Shown here: positions 41,899 to 50,674 of the stretch, one piece after another
Numbering within the stretch: position 1 is the first letter of the stretch
Layout of the letters: each line of letters starts with the position of its first letter
NCBI RefSeq assembly: GCF_025421775.1
Contig: NZ_JAOEFX010000002.1
Coordinates: forward strand, 186,001 to 250,000
DNA: 64,000 nucleotides
DNA from: Paenarthrobacter aurescens
GTDB taxonomy: Bacteria; Actinomycetota; Actinomycetes; Actinomycetales; Micrococcaceae
Direction of reading: 5' to 3'
The notes under the pieces: model-generated
What the model was told of the DNA's origin: nothing
The model's input: the letters and a program-made list of their open reading frames with translations, nothing else
Database searches by the model: none
Translations under genes and position numbers: made by a program

Positions 41899-43973
41899 GC
41901 GAGCAGAACCAGCAGAAGAAGCGTGGCTGGGCTGCCAAGGCTCAAGCCGCAAAGGATGCAAAGGCCACAGCCGAGGCTGAGGTAGCAACCGAAGCCCTGG
42001 ACGACGACGACTTTGTCGAAGAGGAATACGTCCCCTCAGAAGCCGATGGTGGCATGTTCGGCGACGTCCCGGCAAAGAAGGCCAAGGAATTCTGGCCGTC
42101 CGCCAAGCGACTCATGGGCCTGCTGAAGCCCGAGGCCGTTGGCGTGTACATCGTGATCGGGCTGGTCATCGTCTCGGTGGTCCTCAACGTGATCGCCCCC
42201 AAGGTCCTGGGTAACGCCATGGACGTCATCTTTGGTGGCGTCATGGGCAAGCAGATCCCCGAGGGCGTCTCCCAAGAGCAGTTCGTGGAACTCATGCGCC
42301 AGCAGGGCCAGGGCAACTTTGCGGACATGGTCTCCAAGATGGAGCTCACCAACGGGGTCGACTTCCCCAAGCTGACGTTCCTGATTTCGATCGTGCTCCT
42401 CATGTACTTTGTGGCCAACATCTTCCTGTGGGCCCAGGGTTGGCTGCTCAACAGGATCGTTATGCGGGTCATCAAGAAGCTCCGCAACGACGTCCAGGCC
42501 AAGCTCAACCGGCTTCCGTTGAACTACTTCGACACCCGCCAGCGCGGCGACATCCTGTCCCGGGTGACCAACGACGTCGATAACGTCCAGCAAGGCCTCC
42601 AGCAGGCGTTCTCCCAGTTGGTCAGCTCAGTGCTCACGGTCCTTGGCATCACGGTCATGATGTTCATCGTGTCCTGGGAGTTGGCGCTGATTGCGTTGAT
42701 CGCCTTGCCGTTGTCCGGCATCGTGGCGGGTGTTATTGGTGCCCGCAGCCAGAAGCTCTTCGCAGCACAGTGGAAGAACACCGGCGCACTGAACGGCCAG
42801 ATCGAGGAATCGTTCTCAGGCCACGACCTCGTCAAGGTCTTCGGGCGCGATGCCGACATGCTGGAGCGTTTCGACGAGAAGAACGAGGAACTCTACAAGG
42901 CCTCCTTCGGTGCACAGTTCGTGTCCGGCGTCATCTTCCCGGCCATGAACTTTGTGTCCTACCTGTCCTACGTCGGTATCGCCGTGGTGGGTGGCCTCCG
43001 TGTTGCATCGGGTTCCATGAGCCTGGGCGACGCCACGGCCTTCATTCAGTACTCGCGTGAGTTCACCCAGCCGCTGGGCCAGATCGCCGGTATGGCGAAT
43101 ATGCTCCAGTCCGGCGTGGCCTCTGCCGAGCGCGTCTTCGAGTTCCTTGACGCTGATGAAGAAGTCGAAGAGAACGGCACACGCCACCTGCCTTCCAAGA
43201 CCGACGGTCACGTTGAGTTCGAGCACGTCTCGTTCAGCTATGTGGAGGACAAGCCGCTCATCGAGGACCTGTCGTTCGCAGCTGAACCTGGCCACACGGT
43301 TGCGATTGTCGGCCCCACCGGTGCCGGCAAAACCACGCTGGTGAACCTCGTGATGCGTTTCTACGAGCTCAACGGCGGCCGGATCACCTTGGACGGCGTG
43401 GACATCAAGGACCTCACCCGTTCCGAGCTTCGGTCCAAGGTGGGCATGGTGTTGCAGGATGCCTGGCTGTTTGGCGGGACCATCTACGACAACATCAAGT
43501 ACGGCAACCTGGACGCCACCGAGGATCAGATCATGGAGGCGGCCAAGGCCACCTACGTGGACCGCTTCGTACGTGCACTCCCGGACGGCTACCAGACGAT
43601 CATTGACGAAGAAGGAAACAACGTCAGTGCTGGCGAGAAGCAGCTGATCACCATCGCGCGTGCCTTCGTCTCCGACCCCTCGTTGCTGATCCTGGACGAA
43701 GCTACGAGCTCCGTGGACACCCGTACTGAGCTGTTGCTGCAGAAGGCCATGGCTGCCCTCCGCACGGACCGGACGAGCTTCGTGATCGCCCACCGCCTGT
43801 CCACCATCCGCGACGCCGACACCATCCTGGTAATGGAGAACGGCAAGATCGTGGAACAGGGCAACCACGCCCACCTGCTCACCCTGCAGGGTGCGTACTA
43901 CCGGTTGTACATGTCCCAGTTCGCTGGTGAGGAAGAGACGGCAGTGGACGACTCGACGGCGGTGCACAGCTGA
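41895..43973 (+). CDS. ABC exporter half-transporter, catalytically complete partner
   Basis: This is a 692-residue exporter subunit, longer than its partner through an N-terminal, Ala- and Glu-rich, acidic cytoplasmic extension of about 70 residues and an insert between helices 1 and 2. Walker A is GPTGAGKTT; Walker B reads SLLILDEATSS with the normal Glu. The signature is NVSAGEKQ rather than LSGGQ; such a divergent signature, facing the degenerate site, is seen in heterodimeric exporters. Start ATG 41895 overlaps the previous stop. Together the two genes encode one heterodimer. Confidence 0.9.
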   Translation: MSEQNQQKKRGWAAKAQAAKDAKATAEAEVATEALDDDDFVEEEYVPSEADGGMFGDVPAKKAKEFWPSAKRLMGLLKPEAVGVYIVIGLVIVSVVLNVIAPKVLGNAMDVIFGGVMGKQIPEGVSQEQFVELMRQQGQGNFADMVSKMELTNGVDFPKLTFLISIVLLMYFVANIFLWAQGWLLNRIVMRVIKKLRNDVQAKLNRLPLNYFDTRQRGDILSRVTNDVDNVQQGLQQAFSQLVSSVLTVLGITVMMFIVSWELALIALIALPLSGIVAGVIGARSQKLFAAQWKNTGALNGQIEESFSGHDLVKVFGRDADMLERFDEKNEELYKASFGAQFVSGVIFPAMNFVSYLSYVGIAVVGGLRVASGSMSLGDATAFIQYSREFTQPLGQIAGMANMLQSGVASAERVFEFLDADEEVEENGTRHLPSKTDGHVEFEHVSFSYVEDKPLIEDLSFAAEPGHTVAIVGPTGAGKTTLVNLVMRFYELNGGRITLDGVDIKDLTRSELRSKVGMVLQDAWLFGGTIYDNIKYGNLDATEDQIMEAAKATYVDRFVRALPDGYQTIIDEEGNNVSAGEKQLITIARAFVSDPSLLILDEATSSVDTRTELLLQKAMAALRTDRTSFVIAHRLSTIRDADTILVMENGKIVEQGNHAHLLTLQGAYYRLYMSQFAGEEETAVDDSTAVHS

Positions 43974-43996
43974 GCACGGATTCACTGAAGGAGTCC

Positions 43997-44446
43997 TTGT
44001 CACCCCGGCGCATTGAGGTCCTCGTGCCCATGCGCTGGGGTGACATGGACGCTTACGGACACATCAACAATGTTCAGATTGTCCGCATGCTTGAGGAAGC
44101 CCGCATCGCAGCCTTCGGGCCACCCCGCGGGGCGGGCCTCCCCGGCATCGAGCCTCCGGCCGCCCTCTTCAACGACGTTGAGGAGGGCACCATGACCCTC
44201 GTGGTGGAACACAAGGTCCGGTACGTCCGGACGCTGGAATACCGCAACATCCCGGCAGTCGTAGAGATCTGGGTTGGTGCCGTCAAGGGTGCGAGCTTCG
44301 ACCTCCACTACGTCATCAAGGATCCGGTCACCCGGGAGGACTGCGTCAAAGCCACCACCCACCTTGCTTTCGTCGCCGAGGCCACCGGGCGGGTGCTCAG
44401 GCTCACCCCGGAACAAAAGGAAAAGCTCGGGCGCTACCAAGCCTGA
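43997..44446 (+). CDS. Acyl-CoA thioesterase of the 4HBT hotdog family
   Basis: This is a 149-residue single hotdog domain. The motif MRWGDMDAYGHINNVQIVR carries the catalytic Asp of 4-hydroxybenzoyl-CoA thioesterase/YbgC-like proteins, followed by VEHKVRYVRTLEYR. The start appears to be TTG 43997 with an AAGG/GGAG box that is close (3-5 bases); an internal GTG at 44024 is an alternative but would remove part of the conserved N-terminus. It is 23 bases behind the ABC exporter and probably in the same transcript. It hydrolyses an acyl-CoA of unknown chain. Confidence 0.82.
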   Translation: MSPRRIEVLVPMRWGDMDAYGHINNVQIVRMLEEARIAAFGPPRGAGLPGIEPPAALFNDVEEGTMTLVVEHKVRYVRTLEYRNIPAVVEIWVGAVKGASFDLHYVIKDPVTREDCVKATTHLAFVAEATGRVLRLTPEQKEKLGRYQA

Positions 44447-44447
44447 C

Positions 44448-44510
44448 GAGTTTTTGTACAGGTGATGCCCTTAAGGAGCCTTCTTAGGGGCATTACCTGT
44501 ACAAAAACTC
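44448..44510. repeat. 28-bp inverted repeat between thioesterase and cutC
   Basis: The arms 44448-44475 and 44483-44510 are complementary over 28 bases with two mismatches, around a 7-base centre. The inner arms include GTACAGGT and ACCTGTAC; the outer ends are GAGTTTTT and AAAAACTC. Placed directly after a stop codon and 16 bases before cutC, it can act as a terminator; the right arm ends only 16 bases before the cutC start. Confidence 0.85.
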
Positions 44511-44526
44511 CGCGTAGAGTTTCAGC

Positions 44527-45291
44527 ATGAAACTTGAAATTGCCGTGGTCAGCGCTGCGGGAGCAGGCACGGCCGCTGCCGAGGGAGCCAACCGCGTTGA
44601 ATTGTGCAGCAGCCTGGAACTTGGTGGCATCACGCCCAGCCAAGGACTCATGGAAGCCAGCATGGAACACGTCGACGGCCGCCTCGAGATCCACCCGCTG
44701 ATTCGTCCCAGGCCCGGCGATTTCCGGTACTCAGCATCGGAAGTGGACACGATGGTCCACGAGATACGGCACCTTTTTGCCCAGGGCGCGCACGGCGTGG
44801 TGGTCGGGGCTCTCACTCCGTCCGGCGAAGTGGACGTAAAAGCGGTTCGGCGCATGGTGGACGCAACAAAAATGGCCAACCCCGAGGCCCAGCTGACCTT
44901 CCATCGCGCGATTGACCAATCCCGGGATCCGTTCGCCGCCCTTGATCACTTGCTGGATCTTGGCTTTACACGGGTCCTTACATCCGGGCACCAGGCCACC
45001 GCAGGGGCAGGATTGCAGACCTTGGCCGCCATGGTGGAAAGGGTCGGCGGCGGCTTGGAGATCATGGCCGGCGGGGGATTGTCCTTGGAGGACATCCCCG
45101 CGATGCATGCAGCAGGCTTGTCCGCCGTTCACTTGTCCGCCAAAAAGACTGTCTCCACCCTCGGGGTTGGGGCGATTTCGCTTGGAGCCCAAGACGGTAA
45201 TGATCCCACTGCGTACACCGTCACCGACCGCGAAATTGTCCGGGCCGCCAAGGCGAAGGTCAACGCGCTGAACCTGGCAGCCACGAAGTAA
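44527..45291 (+). CDS. cutC: Copper homeostasis protein CutC
   Basis: This is a 254-residue TIM-barrel protein of the CutC family. The N-terminus (LEIAVVSAAGAGTAAAEGAN, then RVELCSSLELGGITPS), IHPLIRPRPGDFRYS, VVGALTPSGEVD and FHRAIDQSRDPFAALD are characteristic. CutC is linked to copper tolerance in several bacteria, though the mechanism remains uncertain. ATG 44527 has only a weak ribosome site. It is preceded by the long inverted repeat and followed by about 170 bases with a CCTGCCTG-like short repeat (45292-45320). Confidence 0.9.
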   Translation: MKLEIAVVSAAGAGTAAAEGANRVELCSSLELGGITPSQGLMEASMEHVDGRLEIHPLIRPRPGDFRYSASEVDTMVHEIRHLFAQGAHGVVVGALTPSGEVDVKAVRRMVDATKMANPEAQLTFHRAIDQSRDPFAALDHLLDLGFTRVLTSGHQATAGAGLQTLAAMVERVGGGLEIMAGGGLSLEDIPAMHAAGLSAVHLSAKKTVSTLGVGAISLGAQDGNDPTAYTVTDREIVRAAKAKVNALNLAATK

Positions 45292-45465
45292 GCCTGCCTG
45301 CCTGGCTGTCTGCCTGACTTGGAGGCTGACGTCCAGTGCCCTCGGGCAGAAATGCCAGTGAGTACGCATCGTAATGACCCTTTACGGTTCTGCGGTATCC
45401 CGGGATGATGTAAGGATTCACCAACTCGGTGACACCCCCGGAAGCTACCTTCAGGAGTCCCAGCG

Positions 45466-48400
45466 ATGCCGCTGCCCTCGCCGGTTTCACCGGCCGTTAT
45501 TTCCCCTCCAACAACCGACAGAAAAAGCAACCTGACCGAGGGCCACCCGGAGGTGGAATGCGGCATCGGGACGTGGGACAAACTGCTCTACGGAAACCAC
45601 CGGTTCGTGGTGGAAGTAGTGAAAGTGGTGGAGAACGGTGGCCAGGCAGACCGGGCTTGCCGGGTGGTGCTGCCCTGGCGCCGGCAGGACAAGGATCCGG
45701 CAGCTGTGGATGTCATCGTTGTCTCGGAAAGGACCGGAACGAGAGTCCGCAACGTCGTCGTGGAAGAGGCAACCCGGGAGTCGGGAACCCTGGTTTTCGA
45801 AGCCATCGATGGTCAAGGGACCTACTTTGTCTATTACCTGCCCTACGCCATGCTGGGGAAACCCCACTATCCGCAGGCGCAGTACCTCCCGCAGCGTCCG
45901 GCCGCAGACCCGGCGTGGGCTGCCGGCGTCGTGCGTTCTCCGTGGGCGCGGGCGGCAGAAGCGGAGCTGCCGGACGCTGCACCACCCCAGGCGGTAGTTC
46001 TCCGTTATGAGGCCGCCAGCGAGCGGGATTCCTTCGCGCCGATGAACTTCACGGCCCGCAGCGACGAACTGGAGACCTTCCACCGGAGCCATGCAGGCGA
46101 GGCGTTCCTGGTGTTTCCCGAGGACCACCTGAATCCCGTCTCGATGCACAGGGACCTTCCGGCGCACTGGGTGATCAACGGACCGAAGCGAACCTTCCAC
46201 GCGAATGCCCAGCCCGGGGAGGATTACGTGGTCCAGCTTGGGTTGTATGCGCAGGAAGACCTCCAAGGCGTCTCCGTCCACGTGACCTCACCGGCCGGCG
46301 GGCACTGCATCAACACCAGCGGCGTGGACCGTCGTGGCGGGCCATGGCAGCGGAGTCTGGCCATTCCGGCGGGGAAGGTGAAGGCCCTGTACGTGATCGT
46401 TCCCGTCCCCCTGGAGAGTGCAGGAACCACGGTGGAAGCGGCGGTTACCATCACGGCTGCGGGCCAAACGGCGCGGGGGATTGACGTCAGGCTGGACGTG
46501 GCTGCTGACGTAGACGCAGACCCGTCGGTTGCCGCCGGTGGTTTTGGCGATCCGCGTCTCCTGCGGCGGCTGGCCTGGTTGGATTCACGGGTGGCGCAGG
46601 ACTGCGAGCTCGTCAGCCCCTTCACCGCCGTCACGCTGGACGAACACACCAGGACGTTGGGAATTCTGGGCAGGTCGCTTCGGCTGACCGAGTCGGGGCT
46701 CCCGGCGCAGGTGACGTCCACTTTCACCGCCGCCGTTACCGCAACCGATGGTCCCGCCGTCGAACTTTTCAGCGCTCCGATGGGTCTGGCCATTGGCGGC
46801 ATCGACTGGAGCTATTCACCGCTCACCTTCAGGGAAGAGGGCCGGGGGAGAGTCTCGTGGCGCTGTCACTGGTTGGGTCGGGTTCGTGGCGAGGCTGCTG
46901 TATCGCTGGAGTTGCGCGGCGCTCTCGACGCCGATGGGGCAGTTTCGTACACGCTGCGGCTCAGCCCGGAGCGGACCCTGGACGTGCCCGACGTCGGCCT
47001 GCAGCTTGGCTTCATTGAAGCTGCGGCGCCGCTCGCCATGGGTTTGGGCGTCCCGGGTGGGCGTCGCCCGGAAAGCCTGGACTGGACATGGGACGTGGCG
47101 GACAAGAACCAGGATGCGCTCTGGTTGGGAGGCGTCAACGCCGGGGTTCAATTGGCCCTGCGGGATGACGGGTATGAGCGGCCCCTCAACACCAACTTTT
47201 ACCGGGAGAAGCCGCTGGCTGAACCAATCTCGTGGGCCAACCGGCAGCCCGATGACGGGAAGGGCGAGGTGGTGCGAGGTGGGGTTAGGGTGCGGACTGC
47301 TGGAAGCACAGTGACGGTGCACGCCTTCAGCGGCGCCCGGACGCTCAATGCGGGTGAGCCATTGCACTTCGATTTCCGGCTGCTGCTGACGCCCTTCAAA
47401 CCGATCGAGCCCGGGAAACACCTGTCCAAGCGTTACTTCCACCAGCCCGCCGACCCAGCGGACATCAAGGCGGCCGGCGCCACCGTGGTCAACGTCCACC
47501 ACGCCACGGCCCCTGCGCCCTATATTAATGACCCCCTGCTGACCCAGGACGCGCTGCGAGAGTACGTGGCTGAGTGCCATCGGCATGGCCTGAAAGCCAA
47601 GATCTACAACACGGTCCGCGAGCTCACGTTCCGCAGCCCGGAGCTGCTGCCGTTGTTGCAGTTGGACCACGAGATCTTCAGCGATGGTCCTGGTGCCGGA
47701 CACATCTGGCTCCAGGAACATGCAGTGAGCGAATACGTCTCCGCGTGGTTCGCGCCGAACGTTGAAGACATCGCGGTGGTGACCACGGGCGAATCGCGGT
47801 GGGAGAACTTCTACGTGCGGAGCCTGGCGGAATTGGCCAAGGGTGAGGACGGGATCGACGGTATCTACCTGGACGATATCGCGTACGATCGGCACGCCAT
47901 GCTGCGTGTCCGGAAGGTCCTTGAGCGGGCTTGCGAGGCGCGCGGCGTGGACGGCCCGGAGATCGACCTCCACTCGGCCAACCAGTTCACAGCCCACGAC
48001 GGATACGCGTCATCGGCCAACCTGTACATGGAGCAGCTGCCCTATGTGGACAGGCTCTGGCTGGGGGAGTACTTCGACTACGACACTACCGATCCAGACT
48101 ATTGGCTGGTGGAACTGTCCGGCATTCCGTTCGGTCTCATGGGCGAGATGTTGGAGGGTGGCGGCAACCCGTGGCGCGGCATGGTGTTCGGCATGACCGG
48201 CAGGGCGCCCGCCGTCGATAACCGGCCGCTCTGGGAGTTCTGGGCAGCCAACGGCCTGGAACGGGCCGCGATGCAAGGGTTCTGGGACCCCCAGGGACCA
48301 GTCAAGACAAGCCACCCCGGAATCCTGGCCACCACGTGGCTCACGGACCAAGGGCTGGTGGTGGCGCTGGCTTCCTGGGCCGAGCACACTGAGCAAGTGA

Positions 48401-48549
48401 CGTTGACTTTCGACGACGCTGCCGTCACCAAGGACACCGTAGTAAAAGCTCCGGCGATCCGCGGCTTCCAGTCCGCCGCCAGCTACTCACCGGACGATGC
48501 CATCACCATTGAGCCGCAGCGCGGCCTCCTTCTCACGATCGGATACTGA
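45466..48549 (+). CDS. Large putative intracellular glycoside hydrolase (DUF6067/GH123-like)
   Basis: This 1027-residue protein has no signal peptide or membrane helix. The N-terminal 650 residues look beta-rich; the later part (about 660-950) looks like a TIM barrel with segments VNVHHATAPAPYINDPLLTQ, GLKAKIYNTVRELTFRS, GIDGIYLDDIAYDRHAM and DRLWLGEYFDYD. Acidic pairs in YLDDIAYD are candidates for catalysis. It resembles DUF6067 glycoside hydrolases related to GH123. ATG 45466 has CAGGAG upstream. It is coupled to a DUF5107-type gene one base after its stop. Absence of a signal peptide implies action on an imported oligosaccharide. Family assignment is moderate, substrate unknown. Confidence 0.6.
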   Translation: MPLPSPVSPAVISPPTTDRKSNLTEGHPEVECGIGTWDKLLYGNHRFVVEVVKVVENGGQADRACRVVLPWRRQDKDPAAVDVIVVSERTGTRVRNVVVEEATRESGTLVFEAIDGQGTYFVYYLPYAMLGKPHYPQAQYLPQRPAADPAWAAGVVRSPWARAAEAELPDAAPPQAVVLRYEAASERDSFAPMNFTARSDELETFHRSHAGEAFLVFPEDHLNPVSMHRDLPAHWVINGPKRTFHANAQPGEDYVVQLGLYAQEDLQGVSVHVTSPAGGHCINTSGVDRRGGPWQRSLAIPAGKVKALYVIVPVPLESAGTTVEAAVTITAAGQTARGIDVRLDVAADVDADPSVAAGGFGDPRLLRRLAWLDSRVAQDCELVSPFTAVTLDEHTRTLGILGRSLRLTESGLPAQVTSTFTAAVTATDGPAVELFSAPMGLAIGGIDWSYSPLTFREEGRGRVSWRCHWLGRVRGEAAVSLELRGALDADGAVSYTLRLSPERTLDVPDVGLQLGFIEAAAPLAMGLGVPGGRRPESLDWTWDVADKNQDALWLGGVNAGVQLALRDDGYERPLNTNFYREKPLAEPISWANRQPDDGKGEVVRGGVRVRTAGSTVTVHAFSGARTLNAGEPLHFDFRLLLTPFKPIEPGKHLSKRYFHQPADPADIKAAGATVVNVHHATAPAPYINDPLLTQDALREYVAECHRHGLKAKIYNTVRELTFRSPELLPLLQLDHEIFSDGPGAGHIWLQEHAVSEYVSAWFAPNVEDIAVVTTGESRWENFYVRSLAELAKGEDGIDGIYLDDIAYDRHAMLRVRKVLERACEARGVDGPEIDLHSANQFTAHDGYASSANLYMEQLPYVDRLWLGEYFDYDTTDPDYWLVELSGIPFGLMGEMLEGGGNPWRGMVFGMTGRAPAVDNRPLWEFWAANGLERAAMQGFWDPQGPVKTSHPGILATTWLTDQGLVVALASWAEHTEQVTLTFDDAAVTKDTVVKAPAIRGFQSAASYSPDDAITIEPQRGLLLTIGY

Positions 48550-48550
48550 C

Positions 48551-50488
48551 GTGGCAGACACAGCAACCTCCACCCTCACCGTCACCACCATTTCCCTGAC
48601 CATGGCCGAGCTCGGCCCGCTCAACCCTTTGCCCGTGGTGGCTGCCGAGCTTGACCAGCCCTACACGGTGGGCGAGGGCGTCCCGGAAGATCTGCAGGCC
48701 TCGGCCCGCTACGGTGTGGTGCCCAACGTGTACCCGTACCTGATGCAGGACGGCTACAGCCGGGAGGCGGCACCCAAGGAAATGCCCGCCGTCGTGCTGG
48801 AAAACAGCAAGCTCAAGGTGACGGTCATCCCGTCGCTGGGCGGCCGAATCTGGGAACTCTTCGACAAAGCGACCGGCAAGCAGCTCCTCCACACCCACGA
48901 CGCCCCACAGCTGGCCAACATCGCGCTGCGCAAGGCATGGTTCGCGGGCGGACTGGAGTGGAACATCGGGACCCGCGGGCACTCGCCCACCAGCTGCGAT
49001 CCCCTGCACACTGCGGTTGTCCATACCCCGGATGGCAGGCAAATCCTGCGGATGTGGGAGTTCGAACGGCTGAGGGAAGTGGTGTTCCAAGTGGACATCT
49101 GGCTCCCCGCGGAATCGCCCGTGGTGTTCGCTGCGGTGCGGATCCGGAACCCTAATGACCACGACGTTCCGATGTACTGGTGGAGCAACGCCGCCATCCC
49201 GGAGACGGACCGCACCCGCGTGATCGCCCCGGCGGACGAAGCTTACGGCAGCGACTACACCACGGACATCACCCGCGTCCGCCCCACCAAACACGAAGGC
49301 TATGACGGCACGTGGCCGGTCAACAGCCCGCACGCGGCGGACTTCTTCTTCGACATCGACCCTTCCGAGCGGCGCTGGGTTGTGGCAGCGGACGACGACG
49401 GCGACGGGCTGGCGATGCTCTCAACGGGGCTTCTGCGGGGCAAGAAGCTGTTCGTATGGGGCCAGGGACAGGGCGGCAAACGGTGGCAGGAGTGGCTGAG
49501 CCCCGGAGCCGGGCCGTATGCCGAGATCCAGGCGGGCTTGGCGCAGACGCAGTTCGAGCACCTGGTGATGCCAGCCGGCGCAGCATGGGCGTGGGTGGAG
49601 GCCTACGGTAACGGGCATCTGAATTCGGAGACCTCGCACGGTGATGATTGGGCCGCCGCGGTGGCGCACGCCGGCGAACGCTTGGAAGAGCTTCTGCCGC
49701 ACGAAGAACTCGAGGCGATGCTTCCCGCAGCCATCGCCGACGCCGACGTCCCGCCGTCGACATTGTTGCTCAACGGCAGCGGATGGGGAGTGGTGGAGCG
49801 GGCCCGGCGGCAGAAGAGCGGCAGGGGCTGGGTGGACGAAAGCGGAACGCCGTTTGCGGACGGGAGCATCACGGGGGAGCAGGAACCGTGGCTTGGGCTA
49901 CTGCAGGGAAAAGCGTTCGACGGCGCGCCCAGTTTTGTTACGGGGGCAGATTGGGAAGCATTGCTCGTGGCGCAGGACAGCCCTGAGGCGACCTTCCAAC
50001 TGGCCACCATGCGGCACGCCCGGCAGGATCTGGAGGGTGCGAAGGAGCTGTACCGGGACGTGTTGTCCAATGAAGAGGCTTCTGCCGGTGTCAAGGCGCT
50101 CGCACACCGCGGACTGGGCTTGGCGCTGCTCGCCGCCGGACAGGACACCGCTGGACTCGCTGAGCTCCGGAAGGGCGTGGAGACTGACTCTTCAAACGCA
50201 GCTTTGCTGACAGAAGCCGTGACTCTCAGCATCCGGCACGGGGACCCAGCCATGGCGCTGGAACTGAACGACACGGCACCCAAGGAGGGTGCCGGCGTCG
50301 GACGTTTGAGGTTCCTCAGGGCGCTGGCGCTCGCAAGAACCGGAAACCCCGGTGCGGCAGCCGCGATCCTGCGAGAGGGCGTCGAGATTCCGGACCTTCG
50401 CGAGGGCGAGGACGCCATCGCTGCGCTGTGGGAAGAAATCTGCCCGAACGAGGCAGTGCCTGCCGCATACCAATTCGGGATGCATTAG
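48551..50488 (+). CDS. DUF5107-type protein with C-terminal TPR-like repeats
   Basis: This is a 645-residue cytoplasmic protein. The N-terminal part (residues about 70-370) resembles the DUF5107 beta-sandwich domain, related to galactose mutarotase-like folds (PSLGGRIWELFDKATGKQLL, WFAGGLEWNIGTRGHSP, PMYWWSNAAIPE). The last 150 residues are helical with TPR-like character (RHARQDLEGAKELYRDVLSN). Start GTG 48551, one base after the preceding stop; the frame also extends upstream into that gene to 48497. Translational coupling with the hydrolase suggests a joint carbohydrate role. Family call is from pattern memory. Confidence 0.65.
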   Translation: MADTATSTLTVTTISLTMAELGPLNPLPVVAAELDQPYTVGEGVPEDLQASARYGVVPNVYPYLMQDGYSREAAPKEMPAVVLENSKLKVTVIPSLGGRIWELFDKATGKQLLHTHDAPQLANIALRKAWFAGGLEWNIGTRGHSPTSCDPLHTAVVHTPDGRQILRMWEFERLREVVFQVDIWLPAESPVVFAAVRIRNPNDHDVPMYWWSNAAIPETDRTRVIAPADEAYGSDYTTDITRVRPTKHEGYDGTWPVNSPHAADFFFDIDPSERRWVVAADDDGDGLAMLSTGLLRGKKLFVWGQGQGGKRWQEWLSPGAGPYAEIQAGLAQTQFEHLVMPAGAAWAWVEAYGNGHLNSETSHGDDWAAAVAHAGERLEELLPHEELEAMLPAAIADADVPPSTLLLNGSGWGVVERARRQKSGRGWVDESGTPFADGSITGEQEPWLGLLQGKAFDGAPSFVTGADWEALLVAQDSPEATFQLATMRHARQDLEGAKELYRDVLSNEEASAGVKALAHRGLGLALLAAGQDTAGLAELRKGVETDSSNAALLTEAVTLSIRHGDPAMALELNDTAPKEGAGVGRLRFLRALALARTGNPGAAAAILREGVEIPDLREGEDAIAALWEEICPNEAVPAAYQFGMH

Positions 50489-50510
50489 TCCCTTCGAAGG
50501 ATAAAAAGTC

Positions 50511-50550
50511 CCGGGGATAGTGGGTTCCAGTGGGAATGCGCTATCCCCGG
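50511..50550 (+). terminator. Terminator after the DUF5107-type gene
   Basis: A 10-bp perfect stem (CCGGGGATAG at 50511-50520 with CTATCCCCGG at 50541-50550) with a 20-base loop lies behind the gene; no T run follows. Confidence 0.6.
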
Positions 50551-50592
50551 CGGCCGGGTGGCAGACGTTGGGTGGACAGCAAAAATCACCAC

Positions 50593-50621
50593 TTGACGGG
50601 TGACGTGGGTCACTGTATGTT
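50593..50621 (+). promoter_or_regulatory. Promoter of the GH30-GH43 gene
   Basis: The -35 box TTGACG (50593-50598) and -10 box TATGTT (50616-50621) are 17 bases apart. The -10 box is inside the first LacI-type operator, so repressor binding would exclude RNA polymerase. Confidence 0.65.
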
Positions 50622-50653
50622 TACGTAAACCTCTTCTATGTTCACGTAAACAT
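50617..50653. promoter_or_regulatory. Two LacI-type operators upstream of the GH30-GH43 gene
   Basis: ATGTTTACGTAAACCT (50617-50632) and ATGTTCACGTAAACAT (50638-50653) each differ by one base from the window consensus ATGTTTACGTAAACAT. Their centres are 21 bp apart, about two helical turns. Confidence 0.85.
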
Positions 50654-50674
50654 GAACGGATTGGATTTAAGACA

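Noticed and set aside
44448..44510. Inverted repeat as the ends of an insertion element
   Set aside because: The arms are only 7 bases apart with no transposase and no visible target duplication.
45292..45320. CCTGCCTG-type short repeats as a CRISPR-like or regulatory array
   Set aside because: The units are four bases long and imperfect, without spacers; this is low-complexity sequence.
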